A stretch of 64,000 nt of DNA from SMYC01 sp963578475 (lineage in GTDB: Bacteria > Acidobacteriota > Vicinamibacteria > Marinacidobacterales > SMYC01): the NCBI GenBank assembly GCA_963578475.1, contig CAUZCL010000012.1, forward strand, positions 48,560-112,559, written 5' to 3'. The notes beneath the pieces are model-generated. The model saw nothing but the letters and a program-made list of their open reading frames with translations. It had not been told where the DNA came from and searched no databases. Made by a program: the position numbers and the translations under genes. Positions 7,415 to 17,430 of the stretch are shown here, one piece after another (position 1 is the first letter of the stretch; each line of letters opens with the position of its first letter).

Positions 7415-10400
7415 ATGAGACGGGTTCTTCTCGCCATCCCCACGCTCGTTTTGTGAAGCACGATGCTCCCGGCGGCGGACGATGGTTCTTTGAGTCGCGT
7501 GCGGTACACGACGGCGCGCGATCACAACGTTCAAAAACAAATCGATCTTCCTGACACCGTCGAGGCGCCGAAGTCTAGCCAAGTGGCCAGCGAAGTCGAA
7601 GGCCTCGTCGCAAAGATTCATGCGCGCGAAGGCCAGTACGTGAAGCGCGGCGCTCCGCTCGTATCCCTTCGAGCCGAGCACCTCGAGATCGAGCTTCAAG
7701 CATCTACCGCTCAAAAGCGCGAGGCCGACGCTCGCTTGGCGCTCGCCGATAGAAACCTCACGCGCTCCCAGTGCTTGTTCGAGATGGAGAGCTCGAGCTC
7801 CGATAGCCAAGGGCAAATCGCGCTCACCTTTCCCGTGGGGACCGATATCGACGTCGCGCTCCTGAGAGTGTCGAACCGCCTCCAGCAGGTGCCGTCCTAT
7901 CCTACGAACGCTGACAAGCCCGTCATCAGCAGCGTCGGTTTCGCCGAAGGTGTCGTCGCGTGGTTCCTCCTTACGCCGAGCGAGGAAAATCCCTATGAAG
8001 GAGACATATCGCTCCTCTATGATTTCGTCGACGACACGATCAAACCGGAGCTCGAGCGCGTCGCCGGGATCGGCCAAACCAATATTTCGGGAGGCCGTGA
8101 GCGCGAGCTTCAAGTGATCGTGGATCCGGCGCGGCTCGCCGCACGCCGCGTTTCCTACAACGAGCTGAGCGCCGCTCTAGAGCGCGAGAACCGTAACTTC
8201 AGCGGTGGCGATTTCGACGAAGGCAAGCGCCGCTACGTCGTGCGCACTATCGGCGAATATGGCTCACCCGAAGACGTCGAGGACATCGTCATTGCGGTTC
8301 GCGACGGCATCCTTATCTATCTGCGCGATGTCGGCCGCGTCGAGCTCGGATATCGAAACCCAGGCGCCAAAGTCTTTCACACCGGCAAGCAGGTCATCGC
8401 CCTCAACACCATCCGCGAGACGGGATCGAATGTGCTCGTGGTCATAGCCGGCCTCAAGGACAAAGTCGCGCGGCTGAACAGCGACGTGCTCGCGCCGTGC
8501 GGGCTCCAATTGACCCAGGCTTATGGCGAGACCGAATATGTCACGAGCGTGATTTCGCTCGTGCAGCAGAGCCTCCTCGTCGGCGGGCTACTCGTCTTGG
8601 CGCTCTTGCTCCTATATCTGCGGAGCGCATCGACGACCTTCGACATTGGGGTCGCGATCCCCATCAGCGTCGTGGGAACTTTTCTCGCGATGTACGCTTT
8701 CGGACGGACTCTGAACGTGGTAAGCCTCGCAGGCCTCGCTTTCGTGGTCGGCATGATTGTCGACAACTCCATCGTCGTGCTCGAGAACATCTATCGGCAT
8801 CGACAAATGGGTAAGTCCCTCATGACCGCGGCCTATGAAGGCACGCGCGAAGTTTGGGGCGCGGTCCTCGCGAGCACGCTTACGACCATCGCCGTCTTCG
8901 TCCTCGTCATCTTCATCCAAGAGGAAGTCGGGCAACTTTTCGGCGATATCGCCATAGCCATCAGCTGCGCGGTGTTCTTGTCGTTGATCGTTTCGATGAC
9001 GGTCATCCCGTCGCTCTCCGCTCGCATCTTGCGGACCGCCAAGGCGTCTCCCGAAGGCGGTGACCCTCGCCGAAACGCGCAGAATCTCTGGGGCCTCGTC
9101 CGCTGGGCTTCCGCTTTCGTAAAACGGGTCGGCGCCACGGTCGCGTGGATTATGGCCACGACCACCCGCAGGCTCGCCGTCGTCGCGTTCTTCACGTTCA
9201 TCGCCGTTGGCGGAAGCTGGCTTCTGATGCCAAAGACCGAATACCTCCCCGTTGGCAACAATAATTTCCTGTTTGGCGTCATGATCCCGCCGATCATGGC
9301 CCTGAACGCAGAAATTCCAGGGACCTTCGTCGTCGTCAACCAGAGCAGCATCTTTCAGCGAGGTTTCGACGAGGGAAGGAATATCGACATCAATATTGCA
9401 GGGCCCGAGCTTCCCGAACTGATGACGCTCGGCCAGGAAATTTTCGGCCAAGTACGCCAAAAGCTGCCCGGCTCACAAGGCCGTCCGGTCCCAGGGCTCA
9501 CGCTCGACAATCCGGAAATCCGAGTCGTCACCCATCGCCGCCGTGCCGCGGAGCTCGGGCTTTCGAACCGCGAGCTCGGCTTTGCGGTCAGCGCACTCAT
9601 CGACGGCGCGAAGGCGAGCGATTACCATCTGGACGGCCGAGAAATCGAAATCCGGGTCATGTCGGACCTCAGTGACACCGGCGCCCACCGCACGCATCGT
9701 CTCGGTGAGCTACCGATAGCCACCCCGAACGGCGGAATCGTCACGCTGGACTCGGTAGCCGAGCTCGTAGAGGTTAACGGTCCGGTTCAAATCAATCATC
9801 GCGAGCGCGAGCGCGCGATCACCCTTCGGATCACGCCGGCGGAGACGATGGCGCTCGAAGAAGCGATGGACATCGTGGAGAACGGAATCCTCGTACCCAT
9901 GCGCGCCGACGGCAGGTTGGGCGGCCTCTACCAGGTCAACCTCAGCGGCACCGCGGACAAGTTGTCGCAAACGGCGAACACGCTGAAGTGGAACTTGGTG
10001 CTCGCCATCGTCATTACCTATCTCTTGATGGCAGCGCTCTTCGAAAGCTTTCTTCACCCCTTCGTCATCATGTTCAGCGTACCGCTCGCGGGATTTGGCG
10101 GCATGCTCGGGCTCTTTACGGTGAATCTTTTCACGCTCCAGCCGCTCGACGTTCTCACTATGCTCGGCTTCATCATCCTCGTGGGAACGGTCGTGAACAA
10201 CGCCATCCTGATCGTGCATCAGTCGCTCAACCACATGAAGGTGGACGAGATGGAGCCGCACACAGCCATACGCGAGGCCGTCGAGAACCGCATCCGCCCG
10301 ATCTTCATGAGCGTCTCGACCTCCGTCTTCGGCATGCTGCCACTCGTGATCTTCCCGGGCGCCGTCGCCGAGCTCTATCGCGGTCTCGGAAGCGTCGTGG

Positions 10401-10537
10401 TCGGCGGACTCGTTGTCTCTACCGTGTTCACGCTGTTCCTCGTCCCGGCTCTTTTCAGCTTGACGCTCAACGCCAAAGCCGGGCTCACGGAAGCGTTTCG
10501 CGGTTTCTCGAGACCGGCAGAAAGCGCCGCGGACTGA
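7415..10537 (+). pseudogene. Efflux membrane-fusion protein fragment fused in frame to a deleted RND permease
   Basis: The frame begins at ATG 7415 with a signal-peptide-like start (MRRVLLAIPTLVL), hits TGA at 7454-7456, and resumes with 1,024 codons from ATG 7463. Residues 1-105 after the stop are the start of a periplasmic adaptor (VEGLVAKIHAREGQYVKRGAPL, biotinyl-lipoyl-like). At about residue 106 it becomes an RND transporter (DSQGQIALTF, GTDIDVALLRVSNRLQQVPS), without the first membrane helix. Near YLPVGNNNFLFGVMIPP another stretch of perhaps 60 residues of the periplasmic domain seems missing. The rest, including the C-terminal helices, is intact. Two in-frame deletions plus a stop make a working pump unlikely. 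Confidence 0.75.
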
Positions 10538-10614
10538 TACGCAAGGCAGGTACTGTAGGTTCAACGCATGAATGGCAGACTTGGCCGATAACAGTCATCC
10601 AAGGAGCCGCGAAC

Positions 10615-10812
10615 ATGAATTGGAACGAGCGCATTACCATTGACCCGAAAGTTCTGGTCGGAAAGCCCGTGATCAAAGGGACCCGCCTTTCCGTCGAGTT
10701 CGTGATCGACTTGCTCGGGTGGGGCTGGACCACCGAGCAAATTCTTCGGGAGTACGAACACCTCACGCCGGATGACATCCAGGCATGTCTCGCCTACGCG
10801 AGAGTTGGTTAA
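10615..10812 (+). CDS. DUF433 family protein (antitoxin-like)
   Basis: The 65-aa protein starts at ATG 10615 behind AAGGAG (10601-10606). It has the DUF433 pattern: ITIDPKVLVGKPVIKGTRL, then an EFVIDLLGWGW helix, then LREYEHLTPDDIQACLAYAR. DUF433 proteins are small winged-helix-like proteins often found as antitoxins beside a PIN-like or DUF5615 toxin. Here the next gene is on the other strand and only 19 bp remain, so no toxin partner is present. The upstream neighbour is the decayed RND fusion. Family call is firm; role is inferred. Confidence 0.85.
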   Translation: MNWNERITIDPKVLVGKPVIKGTRLSVEFVIDLLGWGWTTEQILREYEHLTPDDIQACLAYARVG

Positions 10813-10831
10813 ACTGGCCCCGGAGATCGAA

Positions 10832-12357
10832 TCAGACGTATTGAGGCCGCGGCGGCTTGGCCGGTGGGACCTGAAGCTCGGGCATCGGCTTTGCGGTAAA
10901 GACCCGGCGGCAAGGTTTCGCGATCAACTTCGCCCATTGGCGTGCGCGGCTGCGAGCGCTGTCGGTGGCGAGCCCTGTATTCGCGTACATCTGGGGGAAA
11001 AGCAAGGAGATCAGAACGTAGCCCAGCCGATCGCGCAGATTGTTCGTGACCCGCGAGCGCTTCCACACGTTCGTGAAGCCATAGAACTTTTTCCAGACCT
11101 CCTGGGTTTTCGTCCGGATCTCACGCGGCGTCATCGTTGGATGCGGGAGGTAGAGCTTGGGACGTTTGCTGCCCGGGATGAGCCAGAACCGGTTCAGCGG
11201 GATCCCGTCCACCGTCTCTTTGGCTTGATCGATCTCGCGCTCCCACTTGATGAAATCGACGGTGCCCGGAAACGGCGTTAGGGTCACGAACTGGGCGAAA
11301 TCGACCCCTGCCTTGGCCGCGAGGTCGGCGGTCGCGTCGAACGTGTCGTCGCGATCCGTCGAAAGCCAAAGATGAACGAGCCAAGGATGTGGACGTCGTG
11401 GTCGACAAACTTGTGGAGCCGGTCGACGAGAGCGTCTCCCGCGACGTTGAAATCCTTCATGACGGCCTTCAGACCTTCTTCGGTAACCGACTCGACGCCC
11501 ACGAGAGCGCCTTTCACGTTCGCGCGTTTCATCGCGTCTAGATATTCGTAATCGTCCGCGGCTTCCATTGTGATCTGCGTGAGAAAGACCATGTCGTGCG
11601 GAAGCTGCGCGAGGCGATCCAAGAGCTCGAAACGCTCCGCGCGGATGGCTTTCAGCTCTTCCACGCGCGCGCCGTTCCGGCGCTCCTCGAGCTCGACGTC
11701 ATGCTGCGTGACCGGGTAGAAATTGTCGTCAGCGAGAAGTATGAAACGAAACCCTTTCCTTCGCAGCTCGACCACCTCTTGGACAACGATGTCCGAGGCG
11801 CGCTGCCGCGGCCTTTGGCCGTCGGTGCGCCAAACCGAGCAAAAGGAGCAATGTTTCGGACAACCGCGCACGGTCTGCACCGAGGCGATCATGTAGTCCT
11901 CCGACCGCATCAAATCCCAGCGCGCAGGGAGGAAGGCGTCCCCTTCGATGCGGCCGCCGTCATAGATCCGCTCCGGCTTACCCTTCTCGATATCATCGAG
12001 CACCTGACTCCAGATGTCGTCACCGTCGCCCTTCACGACCGCCGTCGCGCCGCCATGCTCGAACGCTTCTTCCGGATAGAGCGTCACATGCGAGCCGCCG
12101 AAGACAACATGCGCACCACGCTCGCGGGCCTTTTGCCCGACCTCGTAGCCTCTGAGCGCGTTCAAGGTGTGGATACCGATACCCACGATGTCGCCCGGCT
12201 TGATCTTGGAAAAGTCCATCGAATCGAGCGTTTCATCCACGATATTTGGCGTTCCGAAACGAGCCGGTGTCGCGGACGCGAGCACGTACAACCAGCGAGG
12301 AACGATGATACCGATACCAAAGGAGGTATCGCTCGGGTTTATCAAATGGACGCTCAT
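10832..12357 (-). pseudogene. B12-binding-domain radical SAM protein, frameshifted
   Basis: From ATG 12357 the frame encodes a cobalamin-binding-like N-terminal domain (GIGIHTLNALRGYEVGQ, VVFGGSHVTLYPEEAF), then a radical SAM core with the cluster motif CPKHCSFC. Near 11368 the frame is lost after GSFIFGF. The minus-strand sequence continues in another frame through STDRDDTFDATADLA to VTLTPFPGTVDF and on to 10832. One missing base explains it. The family methylates or rearranges diverse substrates such as hopanoids or tetrapyrroles; the substrate here is unknown. The last hundred residues are basic. It is either a recent pseudogene or a sequencing error. Confidence 0.75.
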
Positions 12358-12481
12358 GCCGTCTACGTGATTGAAGTTTTAAAACTGGACTGGAACCATC
12401 CAGTGAAGGAGGAAGGAAGAAGGAGAATATAGGAGCGCCACGCCACTGTCAACGTCATGTGACATGGTAGGATCGGGCTCC

Positions 12482-12895
12482 ATGAAAGACGAGAAAAAGG
12501 TCTTCGATGGCTTGACGCTTCACGGAAGCAACGATCGCGCCTACCCAGCCTCCCCCGATGAGGCCAAGCTCGAGACTTTCGACAACGCCTACCCGAAGCG
12601 TGACTACATCATCCGTTTCGATTGCCCCGAATTCACCTCGGTGTGCCCCATCACCGCGCAGCCGGATTTCGGCCATATCACGATCGAATACGTGCCGAAC
12701 GATCGCTGTATCGAGAGCAAGTCTTTGAAGCTCTATCTGTTTTCTTTTAGGAACCACGGAAGCTTCGGCGAAGCCATCGTCAATTTGATTCTCGACGATA
12801 TGGTCGCTGCTTGCGCGCCGCGCCGAGCCACCGTCACGGGACGCTTCACGCCACGCGGCGGGATCAGTATCGAGGTTTCCACAAGCTATCCGTGA
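12482..12895 (+). CDS. queF: NADPH-dependent 7-cyano-7-deazaguanine reductase
   Basis: QueF reduces preQ0 to preQ1 in queuosine biosynthesis. From ATG 12482 the protein has 137 aa, the short (YkvM-type) form. The nucleophilic cysteine is in FTSVCPITAQPDFG (C55, with D62). The NADPH/substrate motif is CIESKSLKLYLFSFRNHG (E78). An ATG at 12464 is in frame but lacks a clear ribosome site, while TAGGA precedes 12482. No other queuosine genes are in the window. It is divergent from the radical SAM gene across about 120 bp. Confidence 0.95.
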   Translation: MKDEKKVFDGLTLHGSNDRAYPASPDEAKLETFDNAYPKRDYIIRFDCPEFTSVCPITAQPDFGHITIEYVPNDRCIESKSLKLYLFSFRNHGSFGEAIVNLILDDMVAACAPRRATVTGRFTPRGGISIEVSTSYP

Positions 12896-12918
12896 CTCAA
12901 CCAGCGGAGATTGCCAAT

Positions 12919-13206
12919 ATGGCCGCCTATCTCATCGCCCGCGTTCACGTGACGAACCCGGAAGCTTACGAGGGTTACAAAAAGCTCGCCGCGGAGGCGA
13001 TCGCCAAATATGACGGCCGCTATCTCGCGCGCGGCGGACCTATGGTAACGCTCGAAGGCGACGAAGAGACGGCCCGTGTCGTCATCGTCGCTTTCCCGAC
13101 GCTCGAGCAGGCGCAAAAATTCTACGACTCGCCCGAATATCAGCGGGCCAAAGCGGCGCGCGAAGGCGCGGCCACCGGCCACTTCGTCGTCGTGGAAGGC
13201 GCCTAG
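12919..13206 (+). CDS. DUF1330 family protein
   Basis: This 95-aa protein begins MAAYLIARVHVTNPEAYEGY and contains the DUF1330 landmarks GGRYLARGG-like (here DGRYLARGGP), VVIVAFPTLEQAQKFYDSPEYQ and a terminal FVVVEG. The family adopts a dimeric ferredoxin-like (ABM-like) fold; no reaction is established. It lies 23 bp after queF on the same strand and may be cotranscribed. Confidence 0.88.
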   Translation: MAAYLIARVHVTNPEAYEGYKKLAAEAIAKYDGRYLARGGPMVTLEGDEETARVVIVAFPTLEQAQKFYDSPEYQRAKAAREGAATGHFVVVEGA

Positions 13207-13273
13207 TGCCGCATCTTCAACAAGTCATAAATAACGACTAGCCATATAGTGAGACTCATTATAGAATGGTGCC

Positions 13274-13498
13274 ATGACTGCAAAGACCATCGGAGCGGCT
13301 CAGTTCAAGGAAAGGTGTTTGGCGATTCTCGACGAGGTCGGGCCAGAGGGTATCGTTGTGACGAAACATGGAAAGCCCGTCGCAAAGCTCATCCCTATCC
13401 AAGCGGATTCCGCTGACCTGATCGGTAGCCTCAAAGACGAAATCGAGGTCAAGGGAGACATTCTGTCTACTGGCGTGGCATGGAATGCTGAATCTTGA
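13274..13498 (+). CDS. Type II antitoxin, Phd/YefM family
   Basis: The 74-aa protein opens MTAKTIGAAQFKERCLAILDE and continues with IVVTKHGKPVAKLIPI. This is the Phd/YefM N-terminal DNA-binding fold, where the antitoxin binds its own operator. The C-terminal third, which would wrap the toxin, is acidic. It overlaps the PIN toxin by 14 bp, the normal layout for an antitoxin-first operon. The AT-rich 67 bp upstream (13207-13273) are the likely promoter and operator region. Confidence 0.9.
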   Translation: MTAKTIGAAQFKERCLAILDEVGPEGIVVTKHGKPVAKLIPIQADSADLIGSLKDEIEVKGDILSTGVAWNAES

Positions 13499-13850
13499 TA
13501 CTCACATTCTAATCTTCGCCCTCGCCGGGAAACTCAAGAAAGCGGAGCAAACTCTTCTTTCGGAGAATCCCTGGAGCATCTCTGCCATCGTTCTATGGGA
13601 GCTCTCTAAACTCATGCAACTCGATCGCATTCATCTCGACTTCGAACAGCCCAAGGTCCAGCGCACTTTAAGGCGCATCCACACTTGGCCCCTGACGTTG
13701 GAAATTTGTCGGCAGAGCTGCCGTCTAGATATCAGCAGCGACCCCGCCGACAAGCTCATCGCCGCGACGAGTGTCGTCGAGAACATTCCTCTCGTGACTC
13801 GTGACGGCACACTTCTGGGCTCGGAGATGATTCCGTTCCCGACGACATAG
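13485..13850 (+). CDS. PIN-domain ribonuclease toxin, VapC-like
   Basis: This 121-aa protein carries the acidic residues of PIN nucleases: D5 in NLDTHIL, E39 in VLWELSK, D86/D89 in SSDPADKLIAAT, and D107 in VTRDG. PIN toxins cleave tRNA or rRNA when freed from their antitoxin. The ATG at 13485 lies inside the antitoxin's last codons, so translation is coupled. Length and motif spacing are normal and the module looks intact. Confidence 0.92.
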   Translation: MLNLDTHILIFALAGKLKKAEQTLLSENPWSISAIVLWELSKLMQLDRIHLDFEQPKVQRTLRRIHTWPLTLEICRQSCRLDISSDPADKLIAATSVVENIPLVTRDGTLLGSEMIPFPTT

Positions 13851-14207
13851 ATGGCGCGGGTGCACGGTCCGCTTTGGCGGCCCGAGCCGTCGCTCGGCTG
13901 TTTCCCACTACGTGCACACATGTGCACAGGTTATAGAATTACTCTCCATCTCGGCGATGATCTGAACGCGGCATCCACCACGGCTCTCGCGGAGGACAAA
14001 CCAAGATTGCCGCGCTAGCACGCGGGCTCGGCGTCAAGCTCGAAAGCTTATCGATCGCGGCAAAGGGATACATCGTCTCTCTCAGACCCTAGCGGCCGCA
14101 CCGCGCCTTCTGGCAAACGTCTCACCAGACACGATCCGTCCGTCGTTGCGTGATGCACACCGCTCGCGTATCGTGTGGAAACGTTTACTCGCCGATCTTC
14201 CATCCGA
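13851..14207. other. Gene-poor spacer with a possible short coding remnant
   Basis: No complete gene is supported. On the + strand a frame ending at about 14091 reads TKIAALARGLGVKLESLS and stops soon after. It faintly resembles the C-terminal region of S-adenosylhomocysteinase, but the match is too short to call. The right end adjoins the point where the VIT-protein gene is cut off, so this is probably a rearrangement junction. Confidence 0.3.
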
Positions 14208-14795
14208 CTAGCCGTGGCTTTGATGTTTGTGGTCCCATCGACCCTCTTCGGCCAGGCGTTCGACCTCGAGCGCGTCCTCGTAGCGGACTTCTTCCTGATA
14301 TTCGAGCTCGATCCGAACCTCCTCCAGAGGCCCGATATGGGCGACCGACACCGTGAAAATGTTCGGCCTCTCTTGCTCGAGCAGAGAGGCTTTCTTCCCT
14401 TCCCGTTTGGCCTTTTCATAGGTCCGGCGCGCTTGGGTTTTTTCCTGAATCTGTCCTTCGATGACGCGCTCCCCAACCTTCATGCGCATCGTGTCCACGG
14501 CAGCCCGTTCAGGGAGCGGAAAGACGTAGACGCCCTCGACCCACTCTTCCGACGGGTTGCGAAAGAGCTGCACGACGCGGGTGCGCCCCACGAGGCCGGT
14601 GACGCGTATCCGTACCTTCGTTTCGACGGTCGGAGCCTCGACATAGCCTCGGTCAAAGTCTGAGCGGAGCAGGAGGCTCCCAATCTTCATATCGGCTGGA
14701 GTGACGACTTGGGATCGCGGTCGCCACGCTTGGCTTTCAATCGCTGGCGCCAGAAAAGCCAGCACGATCAGGAAAGATTTCGTCTTCGTCGGCAT
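14208..14795 (-). pseudogene. VIT-domain secreted protein, truncated after the VIT domain
   Basis: The start at ATG 14795 follows GGGAGGACC and gives a signal peptide (TKTKSFLIVLAFLAPAIES). A VIT (vault/inter-alpha-trypsin) domain follows: ETKVRIRVTGLVGRTRVVQLFRNPS, VYVFPLPERAAVDTM, then GQIQEKTQARRTYEKAKREGK, the standard tail of that domain. Family members continue into a von Willebrand A domain of several hundred residues. Here the frame ends soon after VRIELEYQEEVRYED with unrelated residues, so the gene is 3'-truncated at about 14215-14250. The product would be a periplasmic fragment without its ligand-binding part. Confidence 0.75.
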
Positions 14796-14942
14796 TGTGG
14801 TCCTCCCCCTGCGGTTCATGCTTCTATTTGAGCATTCCGATAGGTGCAGCTCGCGACGGCATCGAGGCGAGACAGTAAAACAATGTGGCAATCCTGTGTT
14901 GCGGGTAGCCGCGGTCGATCTCATGCGCTACATTGGAGCTAC

Positions 14943-15659
14943 ATGAACAAAAACACGGGCTCGGTTGCCGTCATCGACGACGAAGAGAACATTCGCGAGA
15001 CGGTCGCCTACGCACTCCGCCGAGAGGGCTACCACGTGGATCTCTACACGGATGGCCTGAACGCTTGGGAGCAGCTCGAGAACGGGCTCCCCGATCTCTG
15101 TGTGCTCGACATTCTGATGCCGCGCATGGACGGGCTCGAGCTCTGCCGCAAGCTGCGCGGCAAGTCGGAGATGCTCCCCATCATCTTCTTGACCTCGAAA
15201 GACGAGGAGTTCGACCGCGTGCTCGGGCTCGAGCTCGGCGCCGACGACTATTTGTGCAAGCCTTTCGCGATGCGCGAGCTCGTCGCGCGCATCAAAGTCC
15301 TCTTCCGCCGGCTTGCGCTCTCGGGTGCCGGCGCCGCCACCGACCCCGAGGAACGTCTGAGCCTCGGGCCGCTCACGCTCGATATGGGCCGCTATCAAGC
15401 GACATGGAGAGGCGAGCCTCTCACACTCACCGTCACCGAGTTCATGCTGCTCCATGCCCTCGCACGCCGGCCCGGCCACGTCAAGTCTCGAGCCCGGCTC
15501 ATGGAAGAGTGCTGCCCGCACGACGCCTATGTCAGCGAACGGACGATTGACAGCCACGTGAAGAGACTTCGCAAGAAGTTCGCCCAAATCGATGACGGTT
15601 TCAGTGAGATCGACACGATCTACGGGCTAGGCTACCGCTATCGTGAGTGCGAATCCTGA
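14943..15659 (+). CDS. OmpR-family response regulator (ChvI-like)
   Basis: This 238-aa regulator has a receiver domain with acidic pocket IDDEE (about 11-15), phospho-acceptor D56 in VLDILMPRMDG, and the switch lysine in LCKPFAMREL. A winged-helix DNA-binding domain follows (about 135-235) with RTIDSHVKRLRKKF and YGLGYRY. It is closest in style to ChvI of the ChvG/ChvI envelope-stress pair. It overlaps the kinase start by 17 bp and is divergent from the VIT gene across 147 bp. Confidence 0.93.
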   Translation: MNKNTGSVAVIDDEENIRETVAYALRREGYHVDLYTDGLNAWEQLENGLPDLCVLDILMPRMDGLELCRKLRGKSEMLPIIFLTSKDEEFDRVLGLELGADDYLCKPFAMRELVARIKVLFRRLALSGAGAATDPEERLSLGPLTLDMGRYQATWRGEPLTLTVTEFMLLHALARRPGHVKSRARLMEECCPHDAYVSERTIDSHVKRLRKKFAQIDDGFSEIDTIYGLGYRYRECES

Positions 15660-17229
15660 AAGTGCTTTGACCAGCTTGCGCCGCTTTCTCTCGCGGATCT
15701 CGATACGCCTTCTAGCCTTCAACGTCCTTCTCGTTTTTCTCCCGGTCGCCGGCGTGTCCTATCTCGCCATTTACGAGAGGCAGCTATTGAGAGCTCAGGA
15801 GCGCTCGATGGTGCAGCAGGGCCGCGTGCTCGCGGCAGCGCTCTCGGGGCGCGATGGGCTCGACGCAACGCTCGTCGAGCCCATCCTCATCCGCCTCAGG
15901 CAGCGCACCTCATCGCGCCTCCGCGTGATCGGTCCGGACCGTCGGCTCGTCTCGGACACTAGCCAGCTCGGGCCGCGGCGGGAGCCCAAAACACTCGCCG
16001 ACTCTTTCGACGACGAGAGCTTGCGCACGAGCTGGCTCTACCAGCTCGGCTCGTCACTCTTCCGCCTCGGGGACTACGTCGTGAGCGGACCCCGGCCGGA
16101 TATCGGTGAAGAGTTCTACTGGGCTGAGCGCCCGTTCGACGGCGCCGAAGTAAAACTCGCTCTGAAAGGCCAATACGGCGCGGCCACCCGTGTGACAACG
16201 GGAGGCCAGCGCTCGGTCACGCTCTACAGCGCCCTTCCGATCGAGAACGATGGCGAGGTCGTGGGCGCCGTGCTCGTCTCGCGCTCGACCTTTCACATTC
16301 TGCAAGACCTCTACGAAGTCCGGCTCGCGATCTTTCGGGTTCTTCTCGTCGCCGTCGGCGTGGCCGCCGTCCTTAGCCTTCTTGTCTCGACGACCATATC
16401 GAGGCCGCTGAAGCGACTGCGGGCACAAGCGCAGGCGATCGTCGATCGACGCGGCCGGCTGAGAGGACGTTTTCGCGGATTGGAGCGCCTCGACGAGATT
16501 GGCGATTTGAGCCGTGCTCTTTCCGAGCTCTCGTCGCGGCTCGAAGAGCGCATGCGTTTCATCGAGTCTTTCGCGGCCGACGTCTCCCACGAGTTCAGGA
16601 ATCCTCTCGCGTCGATGCGCTCCGCCGCGGAGATGCTCGCCGAAGTCGAAGACCCCGAAGAGCGCGCGCGTTTTGCCCGCATCGTCGAGAGCGACATCGC
16701 GCGGCTCGAAAAGCTCCTCTCCGAGGTACGGGAGGTGACCCTTCTCGACGGGACGGGTACGGGAGGCGATGACGAAGACGAAGAGCCGGGCCCGGTAGAC
16801 CTCAACGCTGTTCTACGCGGCGTGGCTGCACGGGAGCGCTACCGGAGCCTCGAGCTCGAGCTCGAGCTCAGCGACGGGGAGCTCAACGTGACCGCCGGGC
16901 CCGATCGCATGGCACGCGTGTTCGAGAACCTCATCGACAACGCAGCCGACTTTTCGAGCGAAGGGCACGTGCGCGTGAGCTCGAGAGCCAATGGTCGCGA
17001 GGCCGTGGTGCGCGTTGAAGATGACGGCCCGGGTATTCCGGAAGAGCACGCGGAGCGCGTCTTCGACCGCTTCTTCAGCTACCGGACGGATGCGAGCCGC
17101 CGCGGAGATCATACGGGGCTAGGGCTAGCGATCGTCAAAGCCATCCTGGAGCGTCGGGGCGGGTCCATCCGCGCCCAGGCGTCGTCTCTCGGCGGGGCGG
17201 GTTTCGAAGTGCGCCTTCGCCTCAGCTAG
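15643..17229 (+). CDS. Sensor histidine kinase (ChvG-like)
   Basis: This 528-aa membrane kinase starts at a GTG inside the end of the regulator gene. It has a transmembrane helix at about 20-44, a periplasmic stimulus domain to about 225, and a second helix at about 226-248. A HAMP linker precedes the dimerisation domain, with phospho-histidine H316 in DVSHEFRNPLASM. The ATPase domain shows the N box (ENLIDNAADF) and the G boxes DDGPGIP and GLGLAIVK. The periplasmic start (ILIRLRQRTSSRLRVI) resembles the ChvG/ExoS sensor. It should phosphorylate the adjacent regulator in response to envelope signals. Confidence 0.93.
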   Translation: MSANPESALTSLRRFLSRISIRLLAFNVLLVFLPVAGVSYLAIYERQLLRAQERSMVQQGRVLAAALSGRDGLDATLVEPILIRLRQRTSSRLRVIGPDRRLVSDTSQLGPRREPKTLADSFDDESLRTSWLYQLGSSLFRLGDYVVSGPRPDIGEEFYWAERPFDGAEVKLALKGQYGAATRVTTGGQRSVTLYSALPIENDGEVVGAVLVSRSTFHILQDLYEVRLAIFRVLLVAVGVAAVLSLLVSTTISRPLKRLRAQAQAIVDRRGRLRGRFRGLERLDEIGDLSRALSELSSRLEERMRFIESFAADVSHEFRNPLASMRSAAEMLAEVEDPEERARFARIVESDIARLEKLLSEVREVTLLDGTGTGGDDEDEEPGPVDLNAVLRGVAARERYRSLELELELSDGELNVTAGPDRMARVFENLIDNAADFSSEGHVRVSSRANGREAVVRVEDDGPGIPEEHAERVFDRFFSYRTDASRRGDHTGLGLAIVKAILERRGGSIRAQASSLGGAGFEVRLRLS

Positions 17230-17235
17230 CCCAGC

Positions 17236-17430
17236 TCAGACCCGAGCGCCGAGAAGGCGCGCCGGCAGAAGCTCGATAGCCCGTAGAAGCTCGAAAACCC
17301 CGCCGACCGCAATACCAACGAGCCTGAACGGCAGCGTAAGCAGCCACACAATCGGGTAGAGGACGATCGCGAAGAGCGCGAGCGGCCAGCAAAGGATGAA
17401 CAAGAGCAACCAAAGCAAGAATTTGGTCAT
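17236..17430 (-). CDS. Small membrane protein, 64 aa
   Basis: An ATG at 17430 begins MTKFLLWLLLFILCWPLALFAI and continues with a second hydrophobic stretch (VWLLTLPFRLVGIAVGGVF). This gives two likely membrane helices and a basic end. It converges on the kinase gene with 6 bp between stops. Hydrophobic pattern and dense packing make it credible. No function is assigned. Confidence 0.6.
   Translation of the reverse strand: MTKFLLWLLLFILCWPLALFAIVLYPIVWLLTLPFRLVGIAVGGVFELLRAIELLPARLLGARV

Noticed and set aside
7454..7456. Selenocysteine at the TGA in the adaptor signal peptide
   Set aside because: The codon lies in a cleavable leader with no redox role, and the gene has other deletions; nonsense mutation or error is simpler.
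8612..10564. Long minus-strand frames across the RND gene
   Set aside because: Their translations are rich in His, Asp and Glu in shadow patterns, and the opposite strand encodes clear RND homology.
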